Shown here: positions 1 to 9,343 of the stretch, piece by piece
Layout: every line of letters begins with the position of its first letter
Position numbering within the stretch: the stretch's first letter is position 1
Origin: Fratercula arctica
Lineage: Eukaryota; Chordata; Aves; Charadriiformes; Alcidae
Direction: 5' to 3'
Assembly (NCBI GenBank): GCA_947846985.1
Contig: CANTUZ010000002.1
Span: forward strand, 153,569,889 to 153,633,888
Length of the DNA: 64,000 nt
Notes under the pieces: generated by a model
Told to the model about the DNA's origin: nothing
Seen by the model: only the letters and a program-made list of their open reading frames with translations
Databases searched by the model: none
Position numbers and translations under genes: made by a program

Positions 1-1187
1 ACATGATTCAGTGAGACTGTGACATTGAAGTGCAGACTTTGCTGAGTTTTAGGAAGGATGTTTGGACTGGAGGTTTGTTTTAGTTTTCCATCATAAATTT
101 AAAAACTTGTCAGAAACATGCAGTGTAAAATAAATCTACTATGAAGATGGCCAGGAGGGCAGAGAGCCCTGTAGAGAAACTCCATAAAGATTAGAGTAAT
201 AGTTGTGCAAAGGATTTAGAAGAGGAACATCAGGACTTTACCACAGCAGCACAAGATAACTAAGAGACCATGTATGTAAATTAAGCCTTTTAATAATAAA
301 ACCACACATCTAAAAACAGAGTTCACCCTTAAAATGATGGTAAGATATGTAGTGAAACACCATTTGGGGTTGCCAACCTGCATGGAAAGTAAGACACTTG
401 CTCATAACAAAACCAAGACCTCCTCTCAACAAACCTGTTTTATTCCTCCTGAGACAGACATTTCTGATGTATCCCAATGGAATCACTTTTTCAGAACTGA
501 GAATAAACAAGGAGGTTTATAGAAAAACATATTTAGAGCAATATATTACTAATACTCTGCTAGATTCTCAGAATATGTGCACAGAACGCATTTGAGTGCA
601 CCAAGATGCAAATGAATAAATGTCAAGAAGGCTGTCCTTCGAAACTCTTATTGTTAATTTGGCAACTGTTCTAGATCAGCTTGAATCGTATGCAATTACG
701 TGAAGTTACCCTCTCTGCACAAAAGGAGCAGATGATCTCAGTCCTGCACTAAGACCTAACTCCATCCTCCCAAAATTCCAGCAGTTTTCAGGTATATACT
801 TCTGCTCTGACCTTTTAACTGCTACAGGACTTCAGTATGGGAATACCCAGTCGACCATCCCAAACACTTTACTTTTTAAATGGAGACGAAATAAAACAGG
901 CAATAGAAGTGACCAGGGAGACATCTAGTCCACATCATCAGTAGCACTGGGACTTCTGAACTGTGCCTCAGCTGCAGATGCTATGCTAATTATTTTTCTA
1001 TAGCTAAAGAACAATATATTTGGAGAATTTTTCTTTTCTCTATCTAATGCCGAATGAGAAAATACCCACAGTAATTTTGTAATTATTGAAGTAAAACTTA
1101 AGGAGGCACTAAAGCACAGTATCTTAGACTGAGACACTCTGTTTGAGTAATATAACATTAAATACTAACTTAGAGTGGTGTTACAGG
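1..1187. other. non-coding DNA, no feature recognised
   Basis: A+T-rich sequence ahead of the CR1 composite. Reading frames are short (under about 80 codons), overlap on both strands and show no family motif. I see no repeat, promoter or splice-flanked open interval that I can support. Confidence 0.6.
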
Positions 1188-1567
1188 ATCAATAGACCAA
1201 TTGAGGTGCCTCTACACTAATGCATGCAGCATGGTCAAGACAGGAGGGGCTGGAAGCCATTGTGCAGTGGGAAAAATATTATATAGTTGCAATCACAAAA
1301 ACACGGTGGGATGACTCACACAGCTGGAGTGTTGCAATGGATGGCTATAAACTCTTCAGAAGGGATAGGTAATGAAGGAGAGGTGGTGGGGTAGCCCTCT
1401 ACGTTTGACTGTCTAGAGCTTGATGATGGTGATGATAGCATTGAGTGTTTATGGGTAAGAATCAGGGGGAAGGCCAATAAGACAGAATCAACCACCCAAC
1501 CAGGATGAAGAGGCAGACGGAATATTCTAAAAGCCTCTAGGAGAAGTCCCACAATTGCCTTTTTCTC

Positions 1568-1828
1568 TTGGGGGACTTCAACTTACCAGATGTCTGGTGG
1601 AAATACAATACAACAGAGAGGAAACAGTCCAGGTTCTTGGAGTGTGGGGAAGATAACTTCCTGACACAGCTGGTGAGTGTGCCAACTAGGGAAGGTGCCC
1701 CACTGGACCTAGTGTTTGTGAACAGAGAAGGACTTGTAGGTGATGTGATGGTTGGAGGCTGTTTCGGGCATAGTGATCATGAAATGATAAGAGTTTTCGG
1801 TTCTTGGAGAATTAAGGAGGGGGGTTAG
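1568..1828 (+). pseudogene. CR1 ORF2 endonuclease domain, C-terminal part (broken)
   Basis: An 86-codon open stretch carrying the second half of the CR1 apurinic/apyrimidinic-like endonuclease, which nicks target DNA before target-primed reverse transcription. Visible motifs are GDFN at residues 2-5 and the catalytic-type SDHE at residues 69-72, with the usual spacing. The first half of the domain lies upstream at about 1290-1560 in other frames and contains stops, for example just after the motif that ends in FRRDR near 1370. The following linker (about 1830-1990) is frameshifted from the reverse-transcriptase frame. It is a fossil segment of the host CR1 and makes no complete protein. Confidence 0.85.
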
Positions 1829-1996
1829 CAGAACTGCTACCTTGGACTTCCAGAGGGCAGATTTTGGCCTGTTTAGGAGACTGGTTGACTGAGTCCCTTG
1901 GGAGACAGTTCTGAAGGGCAAAGGAGTCCAAGAAAGCTGGACATTCTTCAAGAAGTCTTATAGGCACAAGAACAGACTGTCCCCATATGCTGTAAG

Positions 1997-2764
1997 ATGA
2001 GCCAGCGGGGAAAGAGACCAACCTGGCTGAACAGAGAGCTCTGTCTGGAACTCAGGAAAAAAAAGAGAGTTTATAATCTTTGGAAGAAGGAGGAGACAAC
2101 TCAGGAGGACTACAAAGATGTTGTGAGGTTATGCAGGGAGAAACTCAGAACGGCCAAAGCCCAACAAGAAATTAATCTGTCTACTGATGTAAAAGACAAT
2201 ATGAAATGTTTCTATAAATACATTAGCAGCAAAAGGAGGGCTAAGGAGACTCTCCATCCCTTATTGGATGCAGGGGGAAACGCAGTGAAAAAGGATGAGG
2301 AAAAGTCTGAGGTACTTAATGCCTTCTTTTCGTCAGTCTTTAATAGTAAGACCAGTTGTTCTTGGGGTACCCAAGAACAACCTGAGATGGAAGATGGGGA
2401 TGGAGAGCAGAATGAAGCCCCCATAATGCAAGAGGAAAGGGTTAGTGAGCTACTGCACCACTTAGACACACACAAGTCTACGGGGCCAGATGGGATCCAC
2501 CCAAGGGTACTGAGGGAGTTGGCAGAAGTGGTCCCCAAGGCACTTTCAATCATTTGTCAGCAGTCTTGGGTAACCAGGGAGGTCCTAGTTGGCTGGAGAC
2601 TAGCAAATGTGACGCTCATCTACAAGAAGGACCAGAAGGAGGATCTAGGGAACTACAGGCCTTTCAGTCTGACCTCGGTGCCTGAGAAGTTTATGGAACA
2701 GACCATCTTGAGTGCCATCACATGGAGAACCAGGCGATCCATCCCAGTCAGCATGGGTTCATGA
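1997..2764 (+). pseudogene. CR1 ORF2 reverse transcriptase, N-terminal half (broken)
   Basis: A 255-codon frame covering the region ahead of and inside the first reverse-transcriptase blocks. It begins in the basic linker (RPTWLNREL near residues 8-16), then shows LNAFFSSVF, then [17 protein letters not shown], the conserved CR1 motif preceding the fingers, and NYRPFSLTSVPEKFMEQ. It ends at a frame break near 2764, where the next block (HGF and then SCLTN-type sequence) continues in another frame. The ATG at 1997 is internal to the ancestral ORF2, so this is not a true gene start. Compared with the intact family, a short piece around 2730-2770 is missing. Confidence 0.88.
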
Positions 2765-3455
2765 AGTCCTGCTTGACTAACCCGATCTCCTTCTATGACA
2801 AGGTGACCCACTTAGTGGATGAAGGAAAGACTGTGGATGTTGTCTACCTAGACTTTAGTAAAGCCTTTGATATTACTTCCCATAGCATTCTCCTGGAGTA
2901 ACTGGCTGCTCGTGGCCTGGATGGGCGTACACTTCACTGGGCAAAAGAAATGGCTGGAAGGCCAGGCCCAAAGAGTGGTGGTGAATGGAGTTAAATCCAG
3001 TTGGTGATGAGTCACAAGTGGTGTTCCTCAGGGCTCGGTACTGGGACCTGTTCTCTTTAATGCCTTTATCAACAATCTGAACGAGGGGATCAAGTGCACC
3101 CTCAGTAAGTTTGAAGATGACACCAAGTTCGGTGGGAGTGTTGATGTGTTTGAGAATAGAAAGGCTCTACAGAGGGATCTGGACAGGCTGGATCGATGGC
3201 CCAAGGCCAAAGGTATGAGGTTCAACAAGGCCAAGTGCTGGGTCCTGCACTTGGGTCACAACAGCTCCATGCAGTGTTACAGGCTTGGGGAAGAAGGGCT
3301 GTCTGCTGGCAGAAAAGGACCTGGGGGTGTTGGTTGACAGTTGTCTGAGTATGAGCTGGCATTGTGGCCAAGAGGCCAAGAAGACCAACAGCATCCTGGC
3401 TTTTATCGGAAACAGTGTAGCGAGCGGGACTAGAGAAGTCATCGTCCCCCTGTAC
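2765..3455 (+). pseudogene. CR1 ORF2 reverse transcriptase, catalytic core and thumb (broken)
   Basis: Continuation of the host CR1 reverse transcriptase, with frameshifts and stops. It contains a block reading YLDFSKAFD at about 2848-2875 and the SGVPQGS-type block near 3018-3040 (here changed). The catalytic box is near 3109-3123 and reads FEDD where the family has FADD or YADD. The two catalytic aspartates are kept, but the alanine next to them has become glutamate. A stop in the palm region and the mutated box show long decay. The sequence breaks at 3455, where a minus-strand CR1 was inserted. Confidence 0.85.
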
Positions 3456-3776
3456 GGAATCACAGAACGGTTCAAGTTGGAAGGGACCTTAAGGATCATC
3501 TAGTTCCAACCCCCCTGCCATAGGCAGGGACACCTCCCACTAGACCAGGCTCCTCAAAGTCTCAACCAGCCTGGCCTTGAACACTTCCAGGGATGGGGCA
3601 TCCACAACTTCCCTGGGCAACCTGTTCCAGTGCCTCACTACCCTTAAAGTAAAGAATTTTTTCCTGATATCCAATCTAAATCTACCCTCTCTCAAATTGA
3701 GGCCATTACCCCGTGTCCTATCATAACACTGCCTGATAAAGAGTCCCTCCCCACCTTTCCTGTAGGTCCCCTTTAG

Positions 3777-4103
3777 TTACTGGAAGGTCGCTATAAGGTC
3801 TCCTCGGAGCCTTCTCTTCTCCAGGCTGAACAACCCCAACTCTCTCAGCCTGTCCTCATAGGAGAGGTGCTCCAGCCCTCTGATCATCTTCGTGGCCCTC
3901 AGCTGGACCCGTTCCAACAGGTCGATGTCCTTTTTGTGGTGAGGACTCCAGAGCTGGATACAGTACTCCAGATGGGGTCTCACCAGAGCAGAGTGAGGGG
4001 TAGAATCACCTCCCTTGATCTGCTGGCTACGCTTCTTTTGATGCAGCCCAGGATGCGATTTGCTCTCTAGGCTGCACGCGTGCATTGCCGGCTCATGTTG
4101 CAC
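3777..4103 (-). pseudogene. CR1 ORF2 C-terminal part, frameshifted continuation
   Basis: This 108-codon frame continues the reverse transcriptase of the minus-strand CR1 after a frameshift near 4070-4100. The sequence [17 protein letters not shown] followed by [11 protein letters not shown] and [18 protein letters not shown] is the diagnostic CR1 segment behind the thumb domain. It stops at 3777, where a TAA interrupts the conserved stretch after ATFQ. The remaining C-terminal residues ([15 protein letters not shown] and [14 protein letters not shown] motifs) can still be read down to about 3560. Confidence 0.88.
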
Positions 4104-5353
4104 TTCTCATCCACCAACACCCCCAAGTCCTTCTCCTCAGGGCTGCTCTCAAGCCATTCTCCGCCCAACCTGTATTTGTGCCTGGGATTGCCATGACCCA
4201 GGTGCAGGATCTTGCACTTGGCCTGGTTGAACTTCATGAGGTTCGTACAGGCCCACCTCTCAAGCTTGTCCAGGTTCCTCTGGATGGCGTCCCTTCCCTC
4301 CAGCATGTCAACTGTGCCACACAGCTTGGTGTCGTCAACAAACTTGCTGAGAGTACACTCAATCTCACTGTCCACGTCACCAACAATGTTAAACAGCACT
4401 GGTCCCAGTACTGACCCCTGAGGAACACCACTTGTCACCGGTTTCCATGTCGACATTGAGCGATTGACCACAACCCTTTGAGTGCAACCATCTAGCCAGT
4501 TCCTTATCCACTGAGTGGTCCATCTATCAAATCCATGCTGTTCCAATTTAGAGACCAGGATGTCATGTGGGACAGTGTCGAACGCTTTGCATAAGTCCAG
4601 GTAGATGACATCAGTTGCTCTCCCCTTATCTACCAATGCTGTGGCAACATCATAGAAGGCCACCAAATTTGTCAGGCATGATTTGCCTTTGGTGAAGCCA
4701 TGTTGGCTGTCACCAATCACCTCCTTATTTTTCATGTGTCTTAGCATAGTTTCCAGGAGGATCTGCTCCATGATCTCACCAGGCACAGAGGTGAGACTGA
4801 CTGGCCTGTAGTTCCCTGGGTCATCCTTTTTTCCCTTTTTGAAAACGGGGGTTATGTTTCCCCTTTTCCAATCAGCAGGAACTTCACCAGACTGCCACGA
4901 CTTTTCAAATATAATGGAAAGCAGCTTGGTGACTTCATCTGCCAGCTCCCTCAGGACCCGTGGATGTATTTCATCCAGTCCCATGGACTTATGCACCTTC
5001 AGGTTCCTCAGATGGTCCCGAACCTGATCTTCTCCTACAGTGGGTGGTTCTTCATTCTCATAGACCCTGACTTTGCATCCTGCAACTTGGGTGGTGAGGT
5101 TGGAGCCCTTGCTGGTGAAGACCGAGGCAAAAAAGTCATTCAGCACCTCAGCCTTCTCTATATCCTGGGTCACCAGGTCTCCTATTTCCTTCCTGAGAGG
5201 GCCCACAACTTCCCTAGTCTTGCCTCTACCCCTGACATACTTATAGAAGTTTTTCTTGTTATCTTTGATGCCCCTAGCCAGATTTAATTCTATCTGGGCT
5301 TTAGCTTTCTTAATCTGGTTCCTGGTTGCTCGGACAGTTTCTCTGTATTCCAC
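4067..5353 (-). pseudogene. CR1 ORF2 reverse transcriptase (long open frame)
   Basis: The longest open frame of the window: 428 codons as counted from a GTG-type start, and open further upstream to a TGA near 5432 that replaces a conserved tryptophan codon. It encodes most of a CR1 reverse transcriptase. Blocks in order are LNDFFASVF (71-79), [17 protein letters not shown] (121-137), [10 protein letters not shown] (181-190), QHGF (217-220), [13 protein letters not shown] (251-263), [11 protein letters not shown] (308-318) and the catalytic box FVDD (338-341, usually FADD). It would copy element RNA at the nicked target. The endonuclease half is absent and the frame breaks near 4070-4100, with the C-terminal part continuing in another frame at 3777-4103, so the copy is not functional. 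Confidence 0.9.
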
Positions 5354-5514
5354 CCAGTCAACCCGTCCTTGCTTCCACCCTCTGTAGGCCTCCTTTTTGC
5401 TCTTGAGCTTGTCCAGGAGCTCTTTGTTAATTCACGCAGGCCTCCTGGCACTTTTGCCTGACTTCGACTTCTTCATTCTTGGGATGCACCGCTCCTGAGC
5501 TTGGAGGAGGTGAT

Positions 5515-5854
5515 CCTGGTGAGGCTGCACCTCAACTACTGTGTTCAGTTTTGGGCCCCTCACTGCAAGAAAGACATTGAGGTGCTGGAGCATGTCCAAA
5601 GAGGGGCAACGAAGCTGGTGAGGGGTCTGGAGAACAAGTCTTACGAGGAGCAGCTGAGGGAGCCGGGGTTGTTCAGCCTGGAGAAAAGGAGACCTTATCA
5701 CTCTCTCCAACTCCCTGAAAGGAGGTTGTAGAGAGGTGGGGATCAGTCTCTTCTCCCAAGTAACAGGTGATAGGACAAGAGGAAATGGTATCAAGTTGTA
5801 CCAAGGGAGTTTTCGACTGGATTTTAGGAAAAATTTCTTCACCAAAAGGGTTGT
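5515..5854 (+). pseudogene. host CR1 ORF2, post-thumb segment
   Basis: The plus-strand CR1 resumes after the minus-strand insertion. Codons for [27 protein letters not shown] and [19 protein letters not shown] are in frame at about 5515-5690. Later residues ([14 protein letters not shown] type) appear near 5800-5854 after a small deletion around 5690. The sequence is cut at 5854 by the LTR insertion and continues at 6342 with the matching [12 protein letters not shown] segment. Confidence 0.88.
5850..5854 (+). repeat. left target-site duplication of the LTR
   Basis: GTTGT, identical to 6342-6346. The uninterrupted CR1 sequence has this word only once at this place (GGGTTGTCAAGCAT), which confirms duplication on insertion. 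Confidence 0.85.
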
Positions 5855-5920
5855 TGTGTGAGCCGATGCAGGCGGGACACAGGAACAACCACAAACCACA
5901 GATGGAAAGCAAAGAACAAA

Positions 5921-5926
5921 TTTAAT
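5921..5926 (-). terminator. polyadenylation signal of the solo LTR
   Basis: ATTAAA on the minus strand, about 165 bases past the TATA-type box. It is followed by a T- and GT-rich stretch (ATTTGTTCTTTGC, then GTGGTTTGTGGTTGTTCC), as expected downstream of a cleavage site. Confidence 0.5.
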
Positions 5927-6091
5927 CTTGATACCTCACAGACTCTGGAATCTCTGAAGCAACATCTGGGCAGAGGAACGCAAGCAGGGATACGGGCACC
6001 GCGGCGCGAGAGAGAGTTCTTGGCAACGTGTCTTTGGCAACGAGAGAGTCCTTGTTAGCAAGAGCACATGCAGACTCTCTGTTCTTGCTGG

Positions 6092-6099
6092 TATTTAAA
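6092..6099 (-). promoter_or_regulatory. TATA-type box inside the solo LTR
   Basis: TTTAAATA on the minus strand, upstream of the polyadenylation word ATTAAA at 5926-5921. The order TATA then polyadenylation signal then U5 fits a retroviral LTR. Activity cannot be judged from sequence. Confidence 0.5.
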
Positions 6100-6341
6100 G
6101 GGTTCAAACAGGCATAGTTTTCTCACTGTGCTTTGATCTTCTTCCACAACAGGCCAGGATTCTCAAGCGGCTGTCCCTGAGCCCATCGCAGACTTACGTT
6201 ATCTAACTGCAAGTGTCTTCCTTGCAAGCACCTGAGACTGAATAACAATTAGTGGGATATATGTGCTTTCCAGCACCCCAGCTGCGGGTCACTTGAGCAT
6301 ATTTACAATCCTCCTCAGCGATCTTCCGTTGCTTTCCCACA

Positions 6342-6346
6342 GTTGT
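6342..6346 (+). repeat. right target-site duplication of the LTR
   Basis: GTTGT, the partner of 5850-5854. The CR1 C-terminal coding sequence continues directly after it. Confidence 0.85.
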
Positions 6347-6535
6347 CAAGCATCGGAACAGGCTGCCCAGGGAAGTGGTTGAGTCACCATCCCTGGAGGT
6401 ATTTAAAAGACAGGTAGATGTGGTGCTTAAGGACAAGGTTTAGTGGTAGACTTTGGCAGTGTTAGGTTTCCGGTTGGACTGGATGGTCTTAAAAGTCTTT
6501 TCCAACCTAAATGATTCTATGATTCTGTGATTAAG

Positions 6536-6759
6536 TATGAAATGGCTGAGAGATGATTATTTTTTGTGAATGTCCTTTCACACTGAAAAAGCAACAAGAG
6601 ACTAGAAAACACTAAGTATATTTACATCACATAGAGGGAAAAGTCTGGGAAAGATGATGAAAATTAAGTTCATTAAATCCAACAACACTGTTAAGACATT
6701 TTTGTGATAATGTTCATGGAGAACTGAAAGCTGTATTTGGAGAATGAAAATGTTATAAG
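6536..6759. other. non-coding DNA, nothing recognised
   Basis: Short A+T-rich spacer between the CR1 3' tail and the next, older LINE remnant. Confidence 0.5.
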
Positions 6760-7095
6760 AATGAGTCATCATGGGTTTGTGAAGAAGAAATTATGACAAA
6801 CAATTCTGATTACATTTTTAAATGGAATAGTGATTGGCTTACATAGAGGGAAACCTTGTAGGCATTTTATAGATGGATTTTCAAGGAAAGCTTTCAACAA
6901 GGTTTCACATGATGGATTACTGCATAAAGCCTTCTAAATATGGATTAGGTGATGAATGCTTAAGATGGCTAAGGAATTGCTCAGAAGATAAAACTGGAGG
7001 AATTAAAAGTGCATTTTGTTCACCGAAGTTGGAATCTTATGGGAGTCCTTCTAGTGGCTTCAGAAGGACTTATATCAGGACTCTCATGTGAAGTG
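6760..7095 (+). pseudogene. ancient CR1/L3-type reverse transcriptase fragment
   Basis: The plus strand still reads, with stops and one frame change, as the middle of a LINE reverse transcriptase. It shows HHGFVKKK (family: QHGFxKG), then FIDGFSRKAFNKVSHDGLLHK (family: YLDFSKAFDKVPHxxLLxK). In the frame beginning at 6873 follow KYGLGDECLRWLRN and SPSSGFRRTYIRTLM, which align in order with the YGI..WI.NWL block and with [14 protein letters not shown]. The order and spacing of four blocks make chance unlikely. Decay is much deeper than in the CR1 next door, so this is an older and independent insertion. Its ends are not definable by eye. Confidence 0.6.
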
Positions 7096-9154
7096 GAGGC
7101 ACACAGGATCCTTCACTGACGGCTGTGTGCCTTCATATTGATAATTCAGATGGTGCTGTAATACCGGAGAGAGACATTTTCAAATAGCTGACATGGGCTG
7201 TTTTAATACCACGTGGTGGATTATAATTCCAGGGGGTCTGAAGCAGATCTGGACACATCAGTACTTCCACATTGTGCAGGGCAGTGCTGTGCAGAGGTAC
7301 CAGTGTGGATCTCCAGAGGGGTTCATAGGAGCAGTGTGGTGTGACTCACAGGCTACTGAGCTGGTGAGCTCAGTGCGGAACCACAGTGATAGAGCTCTAC
7401 TGTGCTGGGCTCTGGACTTACGTGGTGGTCAGCTAATTTGTATGACCTGTGTCCTCAGCATGCTGTATCACCTTTCGCAGAATTGCCTTGCTGGGTGAGC
7501 TGAGTGGTCTCAGGGGGAGAATTTGCAGGCTAACAGGCCAATCCATGGCAGGTGTCAAATGATGGCACCTTTCAATGGAATAGTGGGTTTTTTTTATCAG
7601 TCTTTGCCAAGAGCACATAGAGGGAGAATAGCTTATGTCAGCAAATGAACTAATATAAGAGAACCAGGAATCTGAATGTGTTATAAATGGGCAATTCACA
7701 TAGGGGCTGTAGGGCTGTATTTTAAGAAATTTGTATTTCTCTCCATTTAAAGTTTAGGCCAGAAGGCTGTATCTCTGCTTCTTCAATTAGATCTCTCTGG
7801 GAAAAGTTGTTCTACTTTGAGTCTTCGTCTGGTATGCAGAAGAAAGATGAATACTTTAAAACACTATATCTAAAGCTCATCAGAATAGGTCATTACCTTC
7901 CAGTACAGCTAAGGGAACTAATTCATAGAGAACAGAAACAATTTGCCCCACAGGTCCACTGCAGAGTTGGGAACAGAATTTATGTCTTATAAAGCCTGGT
8001 ACAATGCCCCATTCACTACTCTAATTAGAAAATTATATCTGTTTAAGAATGATGAATGATACAAGCTTGAAGATGATAGTAGAAGTATGCACATTTAGCA
8101 TATAGCCCCGTCTCCAGAATGCAACTGAGCTTGTGAGAACTGGTGTGACTTTGATTTGCAAAAAGCAATTTAAGTGATGGCACAATGTGTTTGAGCTACC
8201 TAAGAACTGGTGCAAATCTTGACGTTTTGAAGAGATCTGAAAGAAACAAATTAAATTATCACTCTAATCTGCTCCATAGTTCTTATGGGAAGAAACTGTC
8301 TTTGCCCTTCTGAATTTATATTTTGAAATGCTGCAAAATTCAAGCAAAGTATGTGGGAGTGTCAAAATTCCTTTGGATTTCCTTATGAAGTTCTGAGCAC
8401 ATTGGCATGGCATGGGACTTATGCAGGATTTTTGAAAAGGAGTTAATTTTACCTAAAAGGTGTCTCCTGGTTAATCTTCTTGTTTATCTTGCTCAGTTAC
8501 TTTTTAAAGGTGTTGGGTAGTTTGGGGATAGTTTTGATCTGAACGGATGTTTCAGGCTCTTAAAATACTTCATGTTTAGGGCAGATATTTTGGAAATCTG
8601 AAATCTAGCTTTTCCTAAAATGTAAACCAAGGATTAGTGGGAGTAGGGATGGGTGGGGAATGGGCAGATAAGCACCATAAGAGTTCAGGAAGATTTAGGA
8701 AGAAATTTGTCCATAACATTAAAGTACACTAATTTAGATCCAAAGTAGTGGGGAATGGAAACAACTAAGGTTATTTACAGAGAAAATTAACTGGGAAATA
8801 TTGACGTAGTACATTATAATGAAGTGTCACTTTATTTCCCTCTTGTAGCAACAGTGGCAACACTGCACATAAAGAGTTCAGTTTGCTGTTGGGTTTTTTT
8901 GATGAACAGAGTCGGTTTGTTTGATTTAAAGAGCAAAGACTTGAGTCTGTAAACACAGAGCTCCAGATTTTAGATCCCCATAGAAGACTCCTCTGTTTAA
9001 TATATAGATCCAAACCCCACAAATACCTTCTAACATAAATACTGCTTTGACTTAGCCAGTACAGCTTTTCAGGGATCAATGGTGATAGAAAGATGCCTTT
9101 CAGATGGAGGAACAAGATTACACCACCTTCCTTCCAAAGATATCCAAACTGATC
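7096..9154. other. non-coding DNA, no gene recognised
   Basis: Contains short chance frames only. The stretch 7190-7560 is richer in G+C and repeatedly uses words such as GCTGAGCTGGTGAGCTC, but I cannot assign it to a repeat family. The rest is A+T-rich. Confidence 0.5.
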
Positions 9155-9343
9155 ATGAGTTCAGGAAAAATATTTTAAGAATGATCCAGCACTGGATGAA
9201 GTGCCCATAGAGATTGTGTAATCTTCATCCTTGGAGATTTTCAAAACTAATCTGGCAACCCTAAGCAACCTGATCTAGTTTTCAAGGTAGTCCTGCTTTG
9301 ATAAAGAGGTCTCTTCTAGCATTAATCTTTCTGCGATTCTTTG
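9155..9343 (+). mobile_element. old CR1 3' end, decayed
   Basis: Reads as the CR1 3' untranslated end: CACTGGATGAAGTGCCCATAG, AGATTGTGTAATCTTCATCC, TTGGAGATTTTCAAAACTAA, AGCAACCTGATCTAG and a terminal TCTTTCTGCGATTCTTTGAC that resembles the degenerate octamer tail. It is strongly diverged and 5'-truncated. Confidence 0.7.

Larger units (their letters stand above)
3456..5514 (-). mobile_element. CR1 LINE inserted inside another CR1, antisense to it
   Basis: Read on the minus strand, the element starts near 5514 in the linker between endonuclease and reverse transcriptase, so it is 5'-truncated. It runs through the reverse transcriptase and C-terminal domain and ends near 3456 with a degenerate tail (GTTCTGTGATTCC). 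The flanking plus-strand CR1 stops just before 3456 and resumes at about 5515, which shows this is the younger insertion. No clear target-site duplication is seen, as is usual for CR1. Its 3' end belongs to the subfamily with a short palindromic stretch around GGGAGGTGTCCCTGCC and GGTCCCTTCCAAC, as do the copies at 30074-30527 and 53838-54331. Confidence 0.93.
5855..6341 (-). mobile_element. solo LTR of an endogenous retrovirus, with 5-bp target duplication
   Basis: A 487-bp block that interrupts the CR1 ORF2 exactly, flanked by the direct repeat GTTGT (5850-5854 and 6342-6346). It has the retroviral TG...CA ends: plus-strand TGTGTGAGCC at the left and TTTCCCACA at the right, which form an imperfect inverted repeat. 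On the minus strand it has the order expected of an LTR: U3, a TATA-type box TTTAAATA (6099-6092), a polyadenylation signal ATTAAA (5926-5921), then a U5-like end. No internal retroviral genes are present, so it is a solo LTR left by recombination between two LTRs. The five-base duplication points to the class by integrase habit, but I cannot name the family. Strand is inferred from the TATA and polyadenylation order. Confidence 0.85.
1188..6535 (+). mobile_element. CR1 LINE, near full-length ORF2 region, interrupted by two later insertions
   Basis: A non-LTR retrotransposon of the CR1 family. The pieces are 1188-3455, 5515-5854 and 6342-6535; together they run from the apurinic-type endonuclease domain through the reverse transcriptase and C-terminal domain to a 3' end that closes with the octamer-like tail ATGATTCTATGATTCTGTGATT. 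The 5' start is approximate, because similarity fades near 1188, just upstream of endonuclease sequence. Stop codons and frameshifts break ORF2 throughout, so the copy is dead. It is the oldest layer here: a minus-strand CR1 sits inside it at 3456-5514 and an LTR at 5855-6341, and its own sequence resumes after each. About seven bases of expected CR1 sequence seem to be missing at the 3456/5514 junction. The tail is the GTCTTTTCCAACCTAAATGATTC type, shared with the copy at 47640-48528. Confidence 0.93.

Noticed and set aside
4085..5287. Plus-strand frames of 60-109 codons at 4085-4414, 4212-4421, 4839-5027 and 4964-5287
   Set aside because: They are antisense readings of the minus-strand CR1 reverse transcriptase and have no motifs of their own.
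5432..5899. Minus-strand 155-codon frame
   Set aside because: It spans the junction of two CR1 copies and is mostly the antisense of the host CR1 ORF2.
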